From NCBI GenBank assembly GCA_039818825.1, contig JBCBTD010000097.1:1-10654 (forward strand): a stretch of 10,654 bases of DNA, read 5' to 3'. Source of the stretch: JBCBTD01 sp039818825. Lineage in GTDB: Bacteria; Pseudomonadota; Alphaproteobacteria; Geminicoccales; Geminicoccaceae. Below the pieces are notes generated by a model. The model was given only the letters and a program-made list of their open reading frames with translations, had not been told where the DNA came from and did no database searches. Positions 1 to 6,702 of this stretch are shown piece after piece (position 1 is the first letter of the stretch; each line of letters starts with the position of its first letter). A program made the translations under genes and the position numbers.

Positions 1-1023
1 GCCTCCGTGGCCAACGAGGAGCGGTTGCTGGACTACCTGACGCTGACCGCGGAGCCTGGGGTGGTCGGCGGAGTTCCCGCCGCCGGCCTGGACTTCGGCG
101 CGGCGGTCAACACCCAAGCCATCATCCACCAGAACCAACAGTTCGACTTCTACGACGGCGGCGGCCTCGACATGGCATGCCTTGGCATGGGCGAGGCTGA
201 CAGCGCGGGCAACGTCAACGTCAGTCGGCTTGGCCCAAGGCTCGTCGGCGCCGGCGGCTTCATCAACATCTCGCAGAACGCCAAGAAGCTCGTCTTCGCC
301 GGGACGTTCACGGCCGGCGGCTTGCGGGTCGACATCGTCGACGGCCGCTTGTCGGTCGCCGAGGAAGGCCGTGCGCGGAAGTTCATCGATCGCGTGAAGC
401 AGGTGACGTTCTCGGGCGAGCGCGCGGCGCGGCTCCAGCAACCCGTACTGTTCGTCACCGAACGCTGCGTCTTCCGGCTCACGGTCCAGGGCTTGGAGCT
501 GATCGAGATCGCCCCTGGAATCGACCTCGAGCGGGACATCCTCGCGCATATGAGCTTCCGACCGATGGTCAACGACGACCCGAAGCTGATGGATGCCTCG
601 ATCTTCGGGCCGCAGCCGATGGACCTGAAGGAGCGGCTGCTGGACCTCGACCTCGACAGCCGGGTCTCGTTCGACCGCGAGCGAGGCTTGCTGTTCCTCA
701 ACTTCGAGGGCCTCGAGATCAAAAACGACTCCGACATTGCCAGTGTCCGCGCTGCCGTCGTCGACAAGTGCCAGCAGATCGGCCGCCGCATCCCGGTCAT
801 CGTCAATTACGAGGGTTTCGATCTGGCCAACCACCTCGCCGAGGACTACGCGACACTCGTTCGCGACTTGGAAGATCGATACTACACCGAGGTCTCGCGC
901 TATACGACGAGCGCGTTCATGCGGCTGAAGCTCGGCCGCACCCTGTCGCGGGTGGTGGCACCGCACATCTTCGAACGCCGCGAGGATGCCCAAGCGTTCC
1001 ACGACCACCACTCGACACCTTGA
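1..1023 (+). CDS. Acyl-CoA:acetate/3-ketoacid CoA-transferase, C-terminal part (5' truncated by window edge)
   Basis: This is the end of a fused two-domain CoA-transferase (YdiF/propionate CoA-transferase type). Such enzymes move CoA between an acyl-CoA and a free carboxylic acid in the cytoplasm through a glutamyl-CoA intermediate. The reading frame is open from base 1, so the GTG at position 7 is probably internal and the N-terminal domain lies outside the window. The beta-domain signature EPGVVGGVPAAG is visible; its Glu (codon 52-54) is the expected nucleophile. It is followed by a YDGGGLDMACLGMGEAD region and GNVNVSRLG. The core seems to end near the GPQPMDL segment (about base 620). Some 130 further residues follow, with alternating strand/helix character and a YTTSAFMRLKLG motif near the end, resembling a small appended STAS-like domain (inference). 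It ends convergently with the NCS1 gene, 34 bp away. The family call is strong; the acid specificity cannot be read from the sequence. Confidence 0.93.
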   Translation, partial: ASVANEERLLDYLTLTAEPGVVGGVPAAGLDFGAAVNTQAIIHQNQQFDFYDGGGLDMACLGMGEADSAGNVNVSRLGPRLVGAGGFINISQNAKKLVFAGTFTAGGLRVDIVDGRLSVAEEGRARKFIDRVKQVTFSGERAARLQQPVLFVTERCVFRLTVQGLELIEIAPGIDLERDILAHMSFRPMVNDDPKLMDASIFGPQPMDLKERLLDLDLDSRVSFDRERGLLFLNFEGLEIKNDSDIASVRAAVVDKCQQIGRRIPVIVNYEGFDLANHLAEDYATLVRDLEDRYYTEVSRYTTSAFMRLKLGRTLSRVVAPHIFERREDAQAFHDHHSTP

Positions 1024-1028
1024 TCAGG

Positions 1029-1047
1029 CGCCCGAGCCGATCGGGCG
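1029..1047. terminator. Hairpin between convergent genes, probable bidirectional terminator
   Basis: CGCCCGA (1029-1035) pairs perfectly with TCGGGCG (1041-1047) around a 5-nt GCCGA loop, giving a 7-bp GC-rich stem. It sits in the 34-bp gap between the stop of the CoA-transferase (1021-1023) and the stop of the NCS1 permease (1058-1060), where a shared terminator is expected. There is no T-run on either side, so it is not a textbook intrinsic terminator. It may help Rho-dependent termination or protect 3' ends. Confidence 0.5.
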
Positions 1048-1057
1048 GAGACCCGTG

Positions 1058-2533
1058 TCAGAGGCGCGGTCGGCGCATCGACAACCAGTAGCCGCCACCG
1101 CCGATCAAGGCGCCCAACAGCCAGTCGAACCCCGCAAGGACGTCGAGCGCCGGAAGCCAGACCGCGACCACCGACAGCACGGCGCTGGCCACGAAGATCA
1201 GCAGCGCTTTTCGGTTCCAACCGCCTTCGTAGAAGTAGGCGCCGTCGGTGTTCGTCGAGAACAACTGTTGGAGGTCGAGGCGGCCTCGTTTGACGAGGTA
1301 GTAGTCGGCGATGAGAATGCCGTAGGCTGGCGCCAACACGGCGCCGAGGGTGTCGACGAACTTGTCGATGCCCAGATGACTGATCACGGTCACCCAGAAG
1401 GCGGCGACGAAGAAGGCGACGCCGGCGGCGACCAGCCCGCCAAGCCGGAAGCTGATGCGGCTCGGCAACAGGTTGGAAAGGTCGTTGGCGGGCGGCACGA
1501 AGTTCGCGACCAGATTGATGCCGACGGTCGCAGCGAAGAAGGTCAACGCCGCGACGACGGTCAGCACCAGGTTGTCGACCCGACCGATGATCTCGGTCGG
1601 GCTGGTCAGGCGCTCGCCGAACACGACCGCCGTGCCGGCGGTGATGAACAGCGCCATGAACGCGAACAGGGCGATGCTGATCGGCAGGCCGAGCAGATTG
1701 CCGAGGCGCATGTCGGACTCGCGGCCGACATAGCGGGTGAAGTCCCCGTAGTTCAGGATGATCGGCGCGTACGACGCGATCATCGTCCCGACGATGGCCA
1801 TGAATGCAGCAACGCCGCCGCCGGTCTTGCTCTCACCCTGAAAGATGCTGCCCAGCTCGTTGAACAGGCCATTTCCAGCTTTGGCCCACAGAAGAACCAT
1901 CAGCACCAGCATCACCGCGTAGATCATCGGCGCCGCCCAATTCAGATAGCGGCGGATCGCGTCGATGCCGTTCCAGAACAGCACCATCTGGAACGACCAC
2001 ACGAAGACCAGGGCGATCCAGCCCACCGGGGTCAGCCCGAGCGTCGTCGCCGCGCGCGAGTCGTCGATACCGAGAAGCGAGTTCAGCAGAAGGGCGATGG
2101 CCGTCGAGGCGATGTAGGTCTGCGCGCCGTACCAGAAGACCGCGACGATCCCACGGCACATGGCAGGGACGTTGGCACCGCGGACGCCCATGCTGGCACG
2201 GGCCATCACCGGATAGGGCACGCCGTAGCGGATGCTCGGTCGGCCCGAGAGATTGACGAGCACCATGATGATCAGGCCGGCGACGGCGATTGCGCCGAAC
2301 ACCGCCCATCCGTTCAAACCGGACGTAACGAAGAACGAGGCTGCCAGCGTGTACATGAACAGGCTCTGCACGACGTTCGACCAGACATTGAAGACGGCGA
2401 ACCACCCCCACGAGCGCTGGTCGTGCTCGATCGGCGCGAGGTCGGCGTTGTAGAGGCGCGGGTCCACCGTCTGGATGCGCAGAGCCGGTCGATCGTCCGC
2501 GGTGGTGTCGGTCGGCTGCCCGGAGCCGCGCAC
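1058..2533 (-). CDS. NCS1-family nucleobase/hydantoin-type cation symporter
   Basis: This 491-residue integral membrane protein belongs to nucleobase:cation symporter-1. Members import cytosine, uracil, allantoin, hydantoins and similar N-heterocycles with Na+ or H+. The N-terminal NADLAPIEHDQRSWG segment just before TM1 is diagnostic, as are RPSIRYGVPYPVMARASMG (about residues 98-116) and LNYGDFTRYV (about 260-269). W134 and Q138 in TM3 have the W-x3-Q spacing of the substrate-stacking Trp and Gln of the hydantoin carrier Mhp1. N261 matches the conserved TM8 Asn (mapping by motif, inference). About 12 hydrophobic segments are visible and there is no signal peptide. The GTG start lies 3 bp after the pcp stop and lacks a clear Shine-Dalgarno, so translation is probably coupled to pcp. 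Substrate is unresolved; the pcp partner makes a lactam such as 5-oxoproline worth considering. A later GTG (codon 23) is a less likely start. Confidence 0.93.
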   Translation of the reverse strand: MRGSGQPTDTTADDRPALRIQTVDPRLYNADLAPIEHDQRSWGWFAVFNVWSNVVQSLFMYTLAASFFVTSGLNGWAVFGAIAVAGLIIMVLVNLSGRPSIRYGVPYPVMARASMGVRGANVPAMCRGIVAVFWYGAQTYIASTAIALLLNSLLGIDDSRAATTLGLTPVGWIALVFVWSFQMVLFWNGIDAIRRYLNWAAPMIYAVMLVLMVLLWAKAGNGLFNELGSIFQGESKTGGGVAAFMAIVGTMIASYAPIILNYGDFTRYVGRESDMRLGNLLGLPISIALFAFMALFITAGTAVVFGERLTSPTEIIGRVDNLVLTVVAALTFFAATVGINLVANFVPPANDLSNLLPSRISFRLGGLVAAGVAFFVAAFWVTVISHLGIDKFVDTLGAVLAPAYGILIADYYLVKRGRLDLQQLFSTNTDGAYFYEGGWNRKALLIFVASAVLSVVAVWLPALDVLAGFDWLLGALIGGGGYWLSMRRPRL

Positions 2534-2536
2534 GGC

Positions 2537-3205
2537 TCAGATCTGCAAGCGTGACAGAATGGGCTCGGCGATGTCGACGGGGTGGGCGCGGATCGCGGCG
2601 ATGCCAGCGCGCACACCGGCAGCGGCCGTAGCGGCCGACATGCTCGGCGCGCCCAAGTTCTCGTCCAGCGCGGCGACCTCCGGCAAATGCGGCAGGTGGA
2701 TCCAACCGGCCCTGATCGGCAAGTCGTTCACCGCGATCTGGTGGAGGATGCCGTACATCAGGTGGTTGCAGCAGAACGTCGCCGCGACGTCGGAAATGTC
2801 GGCCGGAATGCCGGCTTCGCGCATGGCTTGGACCATCGCCCGTAGCGGCAAGGTCGCGTAGTAGGCGGCCGGGCCGTCCGGGACGGTCAGCTCGCCCTGC
2901 ATGCGCCGCCCCTGGTTGTCACGCAGTTGGTATCGCGTGCAGTCGTTGAGGTTCTGCGCGATCCGTTCGACCGTGAGCACGGCCCGCCCGCCGTACTCGC
3001 CCATCATGACGACGATCTCGGGCCGAAGTTCGAGGATCGCACGCCGCACCACGTCGATACACTCGAAGAACGTGTTCGGGACCACACGAGCGACGACGGT
3101 CGCTCCGCCGATCGTAGCGCCGTCCAGATCCTTGGCGACGAGCTCGGCCGGATTGACCGGTGTGTTGCCGAAAGCTTCGAAACCGGTCAGCAGAACGATA
3201 GCCAC
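2537..3205 (-). CDS. pcp: Pyroglutamyl peptidase I (pyrrolidone-carboxylate peptidase)
   Basis: This cytoplasmic cysteine peptidase (family C15) removes N-terminal 5-oxoproline (pyroglutamate) from peptides. From the GTG at 3205 the product is 222 residues, close to the usual ~215. The frame is open further upstream, but an AGGAGG motif 7 nt before this GTG and a start at MAIVLLTGFEAFG, the canonical N-terminus, fix it here. The catalytic triad is present: E80 in GGRAVLTVERIAQN, C146 in ATFCCNHLMY, and H170 in AGWIHLPHLPE. The Cys motif is usually AGTFVCN; here it is AATFCCN, with Ala for Gly and a second Cys (C145) beside the nucleophile. It is the first gene of a minus-strand pair with the NCS1 permease, starting from a 263-bp region divergent to the alpha/beta hydrolase. 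The family call is secure. Confidence 0.95.
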   Translation of the reverse strand: MAIVLLTGFEAFGNTPVNPAELVAKDLDGATIGGATVVARVVPNTFFECIDVVRRAILELRPEIVVMMGEYGGRAVLTVERIAQNLNDCTRYQLRDNQGRRMQGELTVPDGPAAYYATLPLRAMVQAMREAGIPADISDVAATFCCNHLMYGILHQIAVNDLPIRAGWIHLPHLPEVAALDENLGAPSMSAATAAAGVRAGIAAIRAHPVDIAEPILSRLQI

Positions 3206-3212
3206 GGTCAGG

Positions 3213-3218
3213 CCTCCT
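3213..3218 (-). promoter_or_regulatory. Strong Shine-Dalgarno of pcp
   Basis: On the minus strand this reads AGGAGG, seven nucleotides before the GTG at 3205. It decides the pcp start against the longer upstream open frame, which would add 22 residues rich in Arg and unlike the family. Confidence 0.85.
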
Positions 3219-3275
3219 TGCGGGTGTCGCGAGCGACGACGACGGGCACCGTGGCGACGTTCTTCGCGCATTCAC

Positions 3276-3305
3276 TTGAACTTCGCGACCCCCCACCGCT
3301 ATATC
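3276..3305 (+). promoter_or_regulatory. Possible sigma70-type promoter for the hydrolase-tyrS pair
   Basis: TTGAAC (3276-3281) and TATATC (3300-3305) are separated by 18 nt on the plus strand, each matching four of six consensus positions. The AT-rich -10 stands out in GC-rich surroundings. A transcript would start near 3312, leaving a leader of about 155 nt before the hydrolase ATG. The call rests on consensus matching only. Confidence 0.3.
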
Positions 3306-3333
3306 CACAAAGCTGCGGGTCCCCCACGGGTCC

Positions 3334-3353
3334 GGCCGCGGTCTGCTGCGGCC
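3334..3353. repeat. Short inverted repeat in the divergent intergenic region
   Basis: GGCCGC (3334-3339) and GCGGCC (3348-3353) form a 6-bp GC stem with an 8-nt loop. It would lie in the leader of the hydrolase-tyrS transcript if the upstream promoter is real. In GC-rich DNA a stem of this size is not rare, so function is uncertain. Confidence 0.3.
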
Positions 3354-3368
3354 ATCGTTTCATGGCCT

Positions 3369-3382
3369 CTGACCGGGGTCAG
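3369..3382. repeat. Palindrome CTGACC-GG-GGTCAG, possible operator
   Basis: A perfect 6+2+6 inverted repeat lies in the 263-bp region between divergent pcp and the alpha/beta hydrolase. Its size and symmetry suit a dimeric regulator, and the position just downstream of the candidate promoter would suit repression. No regulator gene is adjacent, so the role is inferred from position and symmetry alone. Confidence 0.3.
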
Positions 3383-3458
3383 GGAACCGCGCCCCGAAGT
3401 TTCGTTCATCGGCAAGTCGGCGCACGCGGCTCGCGGCGCGGGGCTTGCCTCATCGACT

Positions 3459-3464
3459 GGAGAA
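3459..3464 (+). promoter_or_regulatory. Shine-Dalgarno of the alpha/beta hydrolase
   Basis: GGAGAA lies 4 nt before the ATG at 3469. It supports that start over the in-frame upstream codon at 3445, whose extra eight residues are not part of the family's usual N-terminus. Confidence 0.7.
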
Positions 3465-3468
3465 GCGG

Positions 3469-4128
3469 ATGCCCGAGGTGATCTTCAACGGGGAAGGCCG
3501 GCTCGAAGGTCGCTACGTCCATGGCGAGGGAACCAATCCCCCGCTCGCGATCGTCCTTCATCCGCACCCGTTGCACGGCGGCACGATGAACAACCGCGTC
3601 GTCTTCGCCATGTTCCAGGTGTTCCAACGGCGCGGCTTTTCGGTGCTGCGGTTCAACTTTCGCGGCGTCGGCCGATCGCAAGGGATCTTCGACCACGGCC
3701 AGGGGGAGCTTCGGGACGCCGCGTCGGCGCTCGACTGGATGCAGCTCCAGAACCCCAACAGCCGTATCGTCTGGTGCGCCGGCTTCTCGTTCGGCTCGTG
3801 GATCGCGATGCAGCTTCTGATGCGGCGGCCGGAAATCCACCGCTTCGTCTGCGCCGCACTGCCGGCCAAACTCTACGACTTCAGCTTCCTCGCACCCTGC
3901 CCGTCTTCGGGTCTGGTGATCCATGCGGAACAAGACATCGTCACGCCCACGGACGAGGTGAAGAAGCTGACCGACAAACTGCAACACCAGCGAGCCATCG
4001 ACATCGAAGTCGACGTCATTCCCGAGACCGACCACATGTTCTCCAAGCGCATGGACGCTTTCGGCGCCTCGATGGAACGCTATCTCGACGCCCACATGGT
4101 GGATGCGACGACCACCACGACAGACTGA
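3469..4128 (+). CDS. Small alpha/beta-fold hydrolase, COG2945 type
   Basis: This is a 219-residue cytoplasmic alpha/beta hydrolase of the compact, lid-poor type common in Proteobacteria; no physiological substrate is established that I can name. Family marks are LHPHPLHGGTMNN (about 30-42, oxyanion-hole region), RFNFRGVGRSQGIFDHGQGE (61-80) and the nucleophile elbow GFSFGSW with S107. The rest of the triad is probably D156 in HAEQDIVTP and H189 in ETDHMF. There is no signal peptide. The ATG at 3469 is chosen because GGAGAA precedes it. The tyrS GTG follows 15 bp after the stop, so the two are probably co-transcribed. It could be an esterase or thioesterase; the sequence does not decide. Confidence 0.9.
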   Translation: MPEVIFNGEGRLEGRYVHGEGTNPPLAIVLHPHPLHGGTMNNRVVFAMFQVFQRRGFSVLRFNFRGVGRSQGIFDHGQGELRDAASALDWMQLQNPNSRIVWCAGFSFGSWIAMQLLMRRPEIHRFVCAALPAKLYDFSFLAPCPSSGLVIHAEQDIVTPTDEVKKLTDKLQHQRAIDIEVDVIPETDHMFSKRMDAFGASMERYLDAHMVDATTTTTD

Positions 4129-4143
4129 CGGCGGATCGACGAC

Positions 4144-5421
4144 GTGGACGCGCAACGAAGCCCGTTCCTACGCACCTTGGCGGCGCGGGGTTTCATCCAC
4201 CAACTGACCGACGTGGCCGGACTAGACGCCCTGCTCGAGGCCGGGCCGGTCACCGGCTATGTCGGCTTCGACTGCACCGCCGACAGCCTGCACATCGGCA
4301 ACCTGGTCTCGATCATGATGCTGCGGCATCTGCAGGAGACGGGGCATCGGCCGATGGCGCTGGTCGGCGGCGGCACCTCCAAGGTCGGCGACCCCTCGGG
4401 TCGCGACGAGAGCCGCCGGCTGCTCGACGACGAGGCGCTGCGGACCAACCAAGCGGGTATCCGGCGGTCGCTCGCCGCGTTCCTCGATTTCGAGGGCGGC
4501 CGCACACGCATGGTCGACAACGCCGAGTGGCTCGACCCGCTCGCCTACGTGCCGTTCCTCCGCCAGGTCGGGCCGCACTTCACGATCAATCGTATGCTCA
4601 CGTTCGATTCGGTGAGGCTGCGGCTGGACCGCGAGCAGCCGCTGACGTTCCTCGAATTCAACTACATGATCATGCAGGCCTACGACTTCACCGAGCTGGC
4701 GAAGCGCTACGACTGCCGGCTGCAAATGGGCGGCTCCGACCAGTGGGGCAACATCGTCAACGGCGTCGAGCTCAACCGCCGGCTCGGCGGCAAGGAACTC
4801 TTTGGCCTGACGACGCCGCTGATCACCAAGGCGTCCGGCGAGAAGATGGGCAAATCGGTGCACGGCGCCGTGTGGCTCAACGCCGATCGGCTCAGCCCGT
4901 TCGACTACTGGCAGTTCTGGCGCAACACCGAGGACGCCGATGTCGGCCGCTTCCTGAAGATCTTCACGCTCTTGCCACTCGACGAGATCGCGCGGCTCGA
5001 AGCGCTGCAAGGTGCCGAGATCAACGAAGCCAAGAAGGTGCTGGCGACGGCGGCAACGACCCTCTGCCACGGCGCCGACGCCGCCGCCGAGGCCCAGGCG
5101 ACGGCGGAGGGAATGTACGAAGCGGCCGCAGGCGGCGATGCAGCGCTGCCTGAGGTGACGGTTCCGCTCGGCGACGTCGCGCGTGGCCTCTCCGTCCTCG
5201 ACGCCCTGGTCGTCGCCGGCCTCGCCGGCACCAAAGGCGACGCCAGGCGACTGATCCGCGGCGGCGGCGCCAAGCTCAACGACGACCGGCTGGACGACGA
5301 GACCCGGGTGCTCGCTGAAACCGACCTGCGCGGCGACGGCGCCTTCAAGCTTTCGGCCGGCAAGAAGCGCCACGTGCTGGTGCGGCCGGCTCGAGGCGCA
5401 GGCGCACGCTCAGGTGCGTAG
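4144..5421 (+). CDS. tyrS: Tyrosyl-tRNA synthetase
   Basis: This class I aminoacyl-tRNA synthetase charges tRNA-Tyr with tyrosine using ATP, acting as a cytoplasmic dimer. The 425 residues span the full family length. The HIGH-type motif is HIGN (50-53), and the KMSKS loop is KMGKS (234-238), a variant usual in alphaproteobacterial TyrRS. GFDCTADSLHIGN and GGSDQWGNI mark the tyrosine and ATP pocket. An S4 RNA-binding domain follows near the C-terminus (about 340-415), with the RLIRGGGAKLNDD segment. The GTG start gives the expected N-terminus, DAQRSPFLRTLAARGFIHQ; only a weak GGCGGA precedes it, so coupling to the hydrolase upstream is possible. The last 12 bp overlap the 3' end of the convergent cyclase gene. 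Confidence 0.98.
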   Translation: MDAQRSPFLRTLAARGFIHQLTDVAGLDALLEAGPVTGYVGFDCTADSLHIGNLVSIMMLRHLQETGHRPMALVGGGTSKVGDPSGRDESRRLLDDEALRTNQAGIRRSLAAFLDFEGGRTRMVDNAEWLDPLAYVPFLRQVGPHFTINRMLTFDSVRLRLDREQPLTFLEFNYMIMQAYDFTELAKRYDCRLQMGGSDQWGNIVNGVELNRRLGGKELFGLTTPLITKASGEKMGKSVHGAVWLNADRLSPFDYWQFWRNTEDADVGRFLKIFTLLPLDEIARLEALQGAEINEAKKVLATAATTLCHGADAAAEAQATAEGMYEAAAGGDAALPEVTVPLGDVARGLSVLDALVVAGLAGTKGDARRLIRGGGAKLNDDRLDDETRVLAETDLRGDGAFKLSAGKKRHVLVRPARGAGARSGA

Positions 5422-6702
5422 CGCAAAGAGTTCGCACGGACGCGCCAAGCCCTCCAGCGCGTGCTCGCCCAACGCCTGAAACTCGTCCCCGGCCCTCGCC
5501 AAGACCTGGAAAGAACCGGAAACGAGGACATCCCGGTCGAGCGGTCGGCAGAGCGCCTGGATCCGGCTGGCTTCGTTGACCGCCGGGCCGATCACGGTGA
5601 AGTCGAGGCGATCGCAGGCGCCGACATTGCCGTAGAGCACGTCGCCCAGATGCAGCGCCAACCCGAACTCCATGACCGGCTTGCCGGCGGCCCGGCGGGC
5701 ATCACCGAGGATCGGGATCGTCCGGCGCAGGTCCCGAGCAGCGGCGAGCGCATCCTGGCAAACGGTCGCAGCGTCGCGCCCGCTCAACGCGAAGTTGGCC
5801 AACAGACCGTCGCCCAGGAATTTGAGGATCTGGCCGCCGTGGTCATGCACCGGCCGCGCCATGGCCTCCAGATAGTCGTTGAGCGTCTCGATCAGCGCAT
5901 CCTGCGCCAGGCCGTCGGCGAGGTGGGTGAAGCCGCGCAGGTCGGAGAACCAGATGACCGAACGGATCGTCTCGACCGAGCCGCGGGCGATTGCGCCGGT
6001 CAGCACCCGATGACCGGCGTCTTCGCCGAGGTAGGTTTCCACCACCGTCGTGGCGACGTCGTAGGTCAACCGTGCCTTCACCGCCAAGGCGAGGAAGGGC
6101 AAGGTCGCCAGCACCTGGTCGAGTTCGCCGTCGTCGAAGCCCCCTGGACGGTCCGTGGCGCAGGAGAAGAACACGCCGTCCAACCCCTCGTCGTCAGCGG
6201 GCATCGACGGGCCGGTGGTGGCACGGCCAGCAACGGCCGCAGCCTCGGCGGGATCGAACGGAACGATCCGAGCGGCGTAGTCGGTGAGCCCGGCCGCCCG
6301 CAGCTCCGCCAGGATCGGAAACGCCACGTCATCGCTGCCGTCGAGGCGGTGCCGGAGATCCAGGACGCCGCGGCTCCGCATGTGGTGGACCGGGCTCTGC
6401 CGGTAGACGTCCCTGCCGACGAGGTCGGGCTCGGCTGCGGCGTACTCGATGGCGCCGGCATCCGACCGCCAAAGGAACGTGTGCATGCCGTAGCGCGGAT
6501 GCAGCGTGTTCATCCCCATCAACACCCGGCGGACCGGAAATCCTCGGTCGTGGAGCTGCCTGCAATACGCCTCGAGCTGCGCGTCCAACGATGCGGCGCG
6601 CATCCCGCCTCGAACGAGCCAGAGCGGCAGATCGGCCAAGTCGAACCGGTCGGCCCTTGCTCGGGGGCCGCCGGCTGCCGTTTGATCGTCGTGATCCGTC
6701 AA
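5410..6702 (-). CDS. Class III adenylate cyclase with conserved N-terminal sensor-like region
   Basis: This 430-residue protein should make cAMP from ATP. The C-terminal cyclase homology domain (about 245-430) has both metal-binding aspartates, D254 in FSDLRGFT and D298 in KFLGDG. The purine-selecting pair is K294 and T369 (in DFTVIG), a class IIIb combination that favours ATP over GTP. The transition-state N376 and R380 lie in VNEASRI. The N-terminal ~240 residues contain LPLWLVRGG and NTLHPRYG, a soluble region found in many alphaproteobacterial cyclases, with no membrane segment. The frame is open well upstream, but that part overlaps the oxidoreductase gene in another frame. The TTG at 6702, sharing TTGA with the oxidoreductase stop, is the likely start and implies translational coupling. 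It is the last gene of the ABC/GH63 operon. Confidence 0.93.
   Translation of the reverse strand: MTDHDDQTAAGGPRARADRFDLADLPLWLVRGGMRAASLDAQLEAYCRQLHDRGFPVRRVLMGMNTLHPRYGMHTFLWRSDAGAIEYAAAEPDLVGRDVYRQSPVHHMRSRGVLDLRHRLDGSDDVAFPILAELRAAGLTDYAARIVPFDPAEAAAVAGRATTGPSMPADDEGLDGVFFSCATDRPGGFDDGELDQVLATLPFLALAVKARLTYDVATTVVETYLGEDAGHRVLTGAIARGSVETIRSVIWFSDLRGFTHLADGLAQDALIETLNDYLEAMARPVHDHGGQILKFLGDGLLANFALSGRDAATVCQDALAAARDLRRTIPILGDARRAAGKPVMEFGLALHLGDVLYGNVGACDRLDFTVIGPAVNEASRIQALCRPLDRDVLVSGSFQVLARAGDEFQALGEHALEGLARPCELFALRT

Noticed and set aside
986..2554. A 522-residue open frame on the plus strand opposite the NCS1 gene
   Set aside because: The product is rich in Arg, Asp, Gln and His with no recognisable motif, and it is antisense to a clearly conserved membrane protein. 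Long antisense frames are expected in GC-rich DNA.
3206..3271. Longer N-terminus for pcp
   Set aside because: The extra 22 residues are mostly Arg and unlike Pcp proteins, while a perfect AGGAGG precedes the GTG at 3205.
3206..3468. Small gene or structured RNA (such as a T-box) in the divergent intergenic region
   Set aside because: No short frame has a convincing ribosome site, and no T-box or other riboswitch core could be recognised.
2901..5153. A 750-residue plus-strand open frame spanning pcp, the hydrolase and tyrS
   Set aside because: It crosses three real genes in a wrong frame, and its product is low-complexity Arg/Pro/Ala-rich sequence.
4222..5373. A 383-residue minus-strand frame opposite tyrS
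   Set aside because: It is a shadow of tyrS; the translation shows no domain and tyrS is unambiguous.
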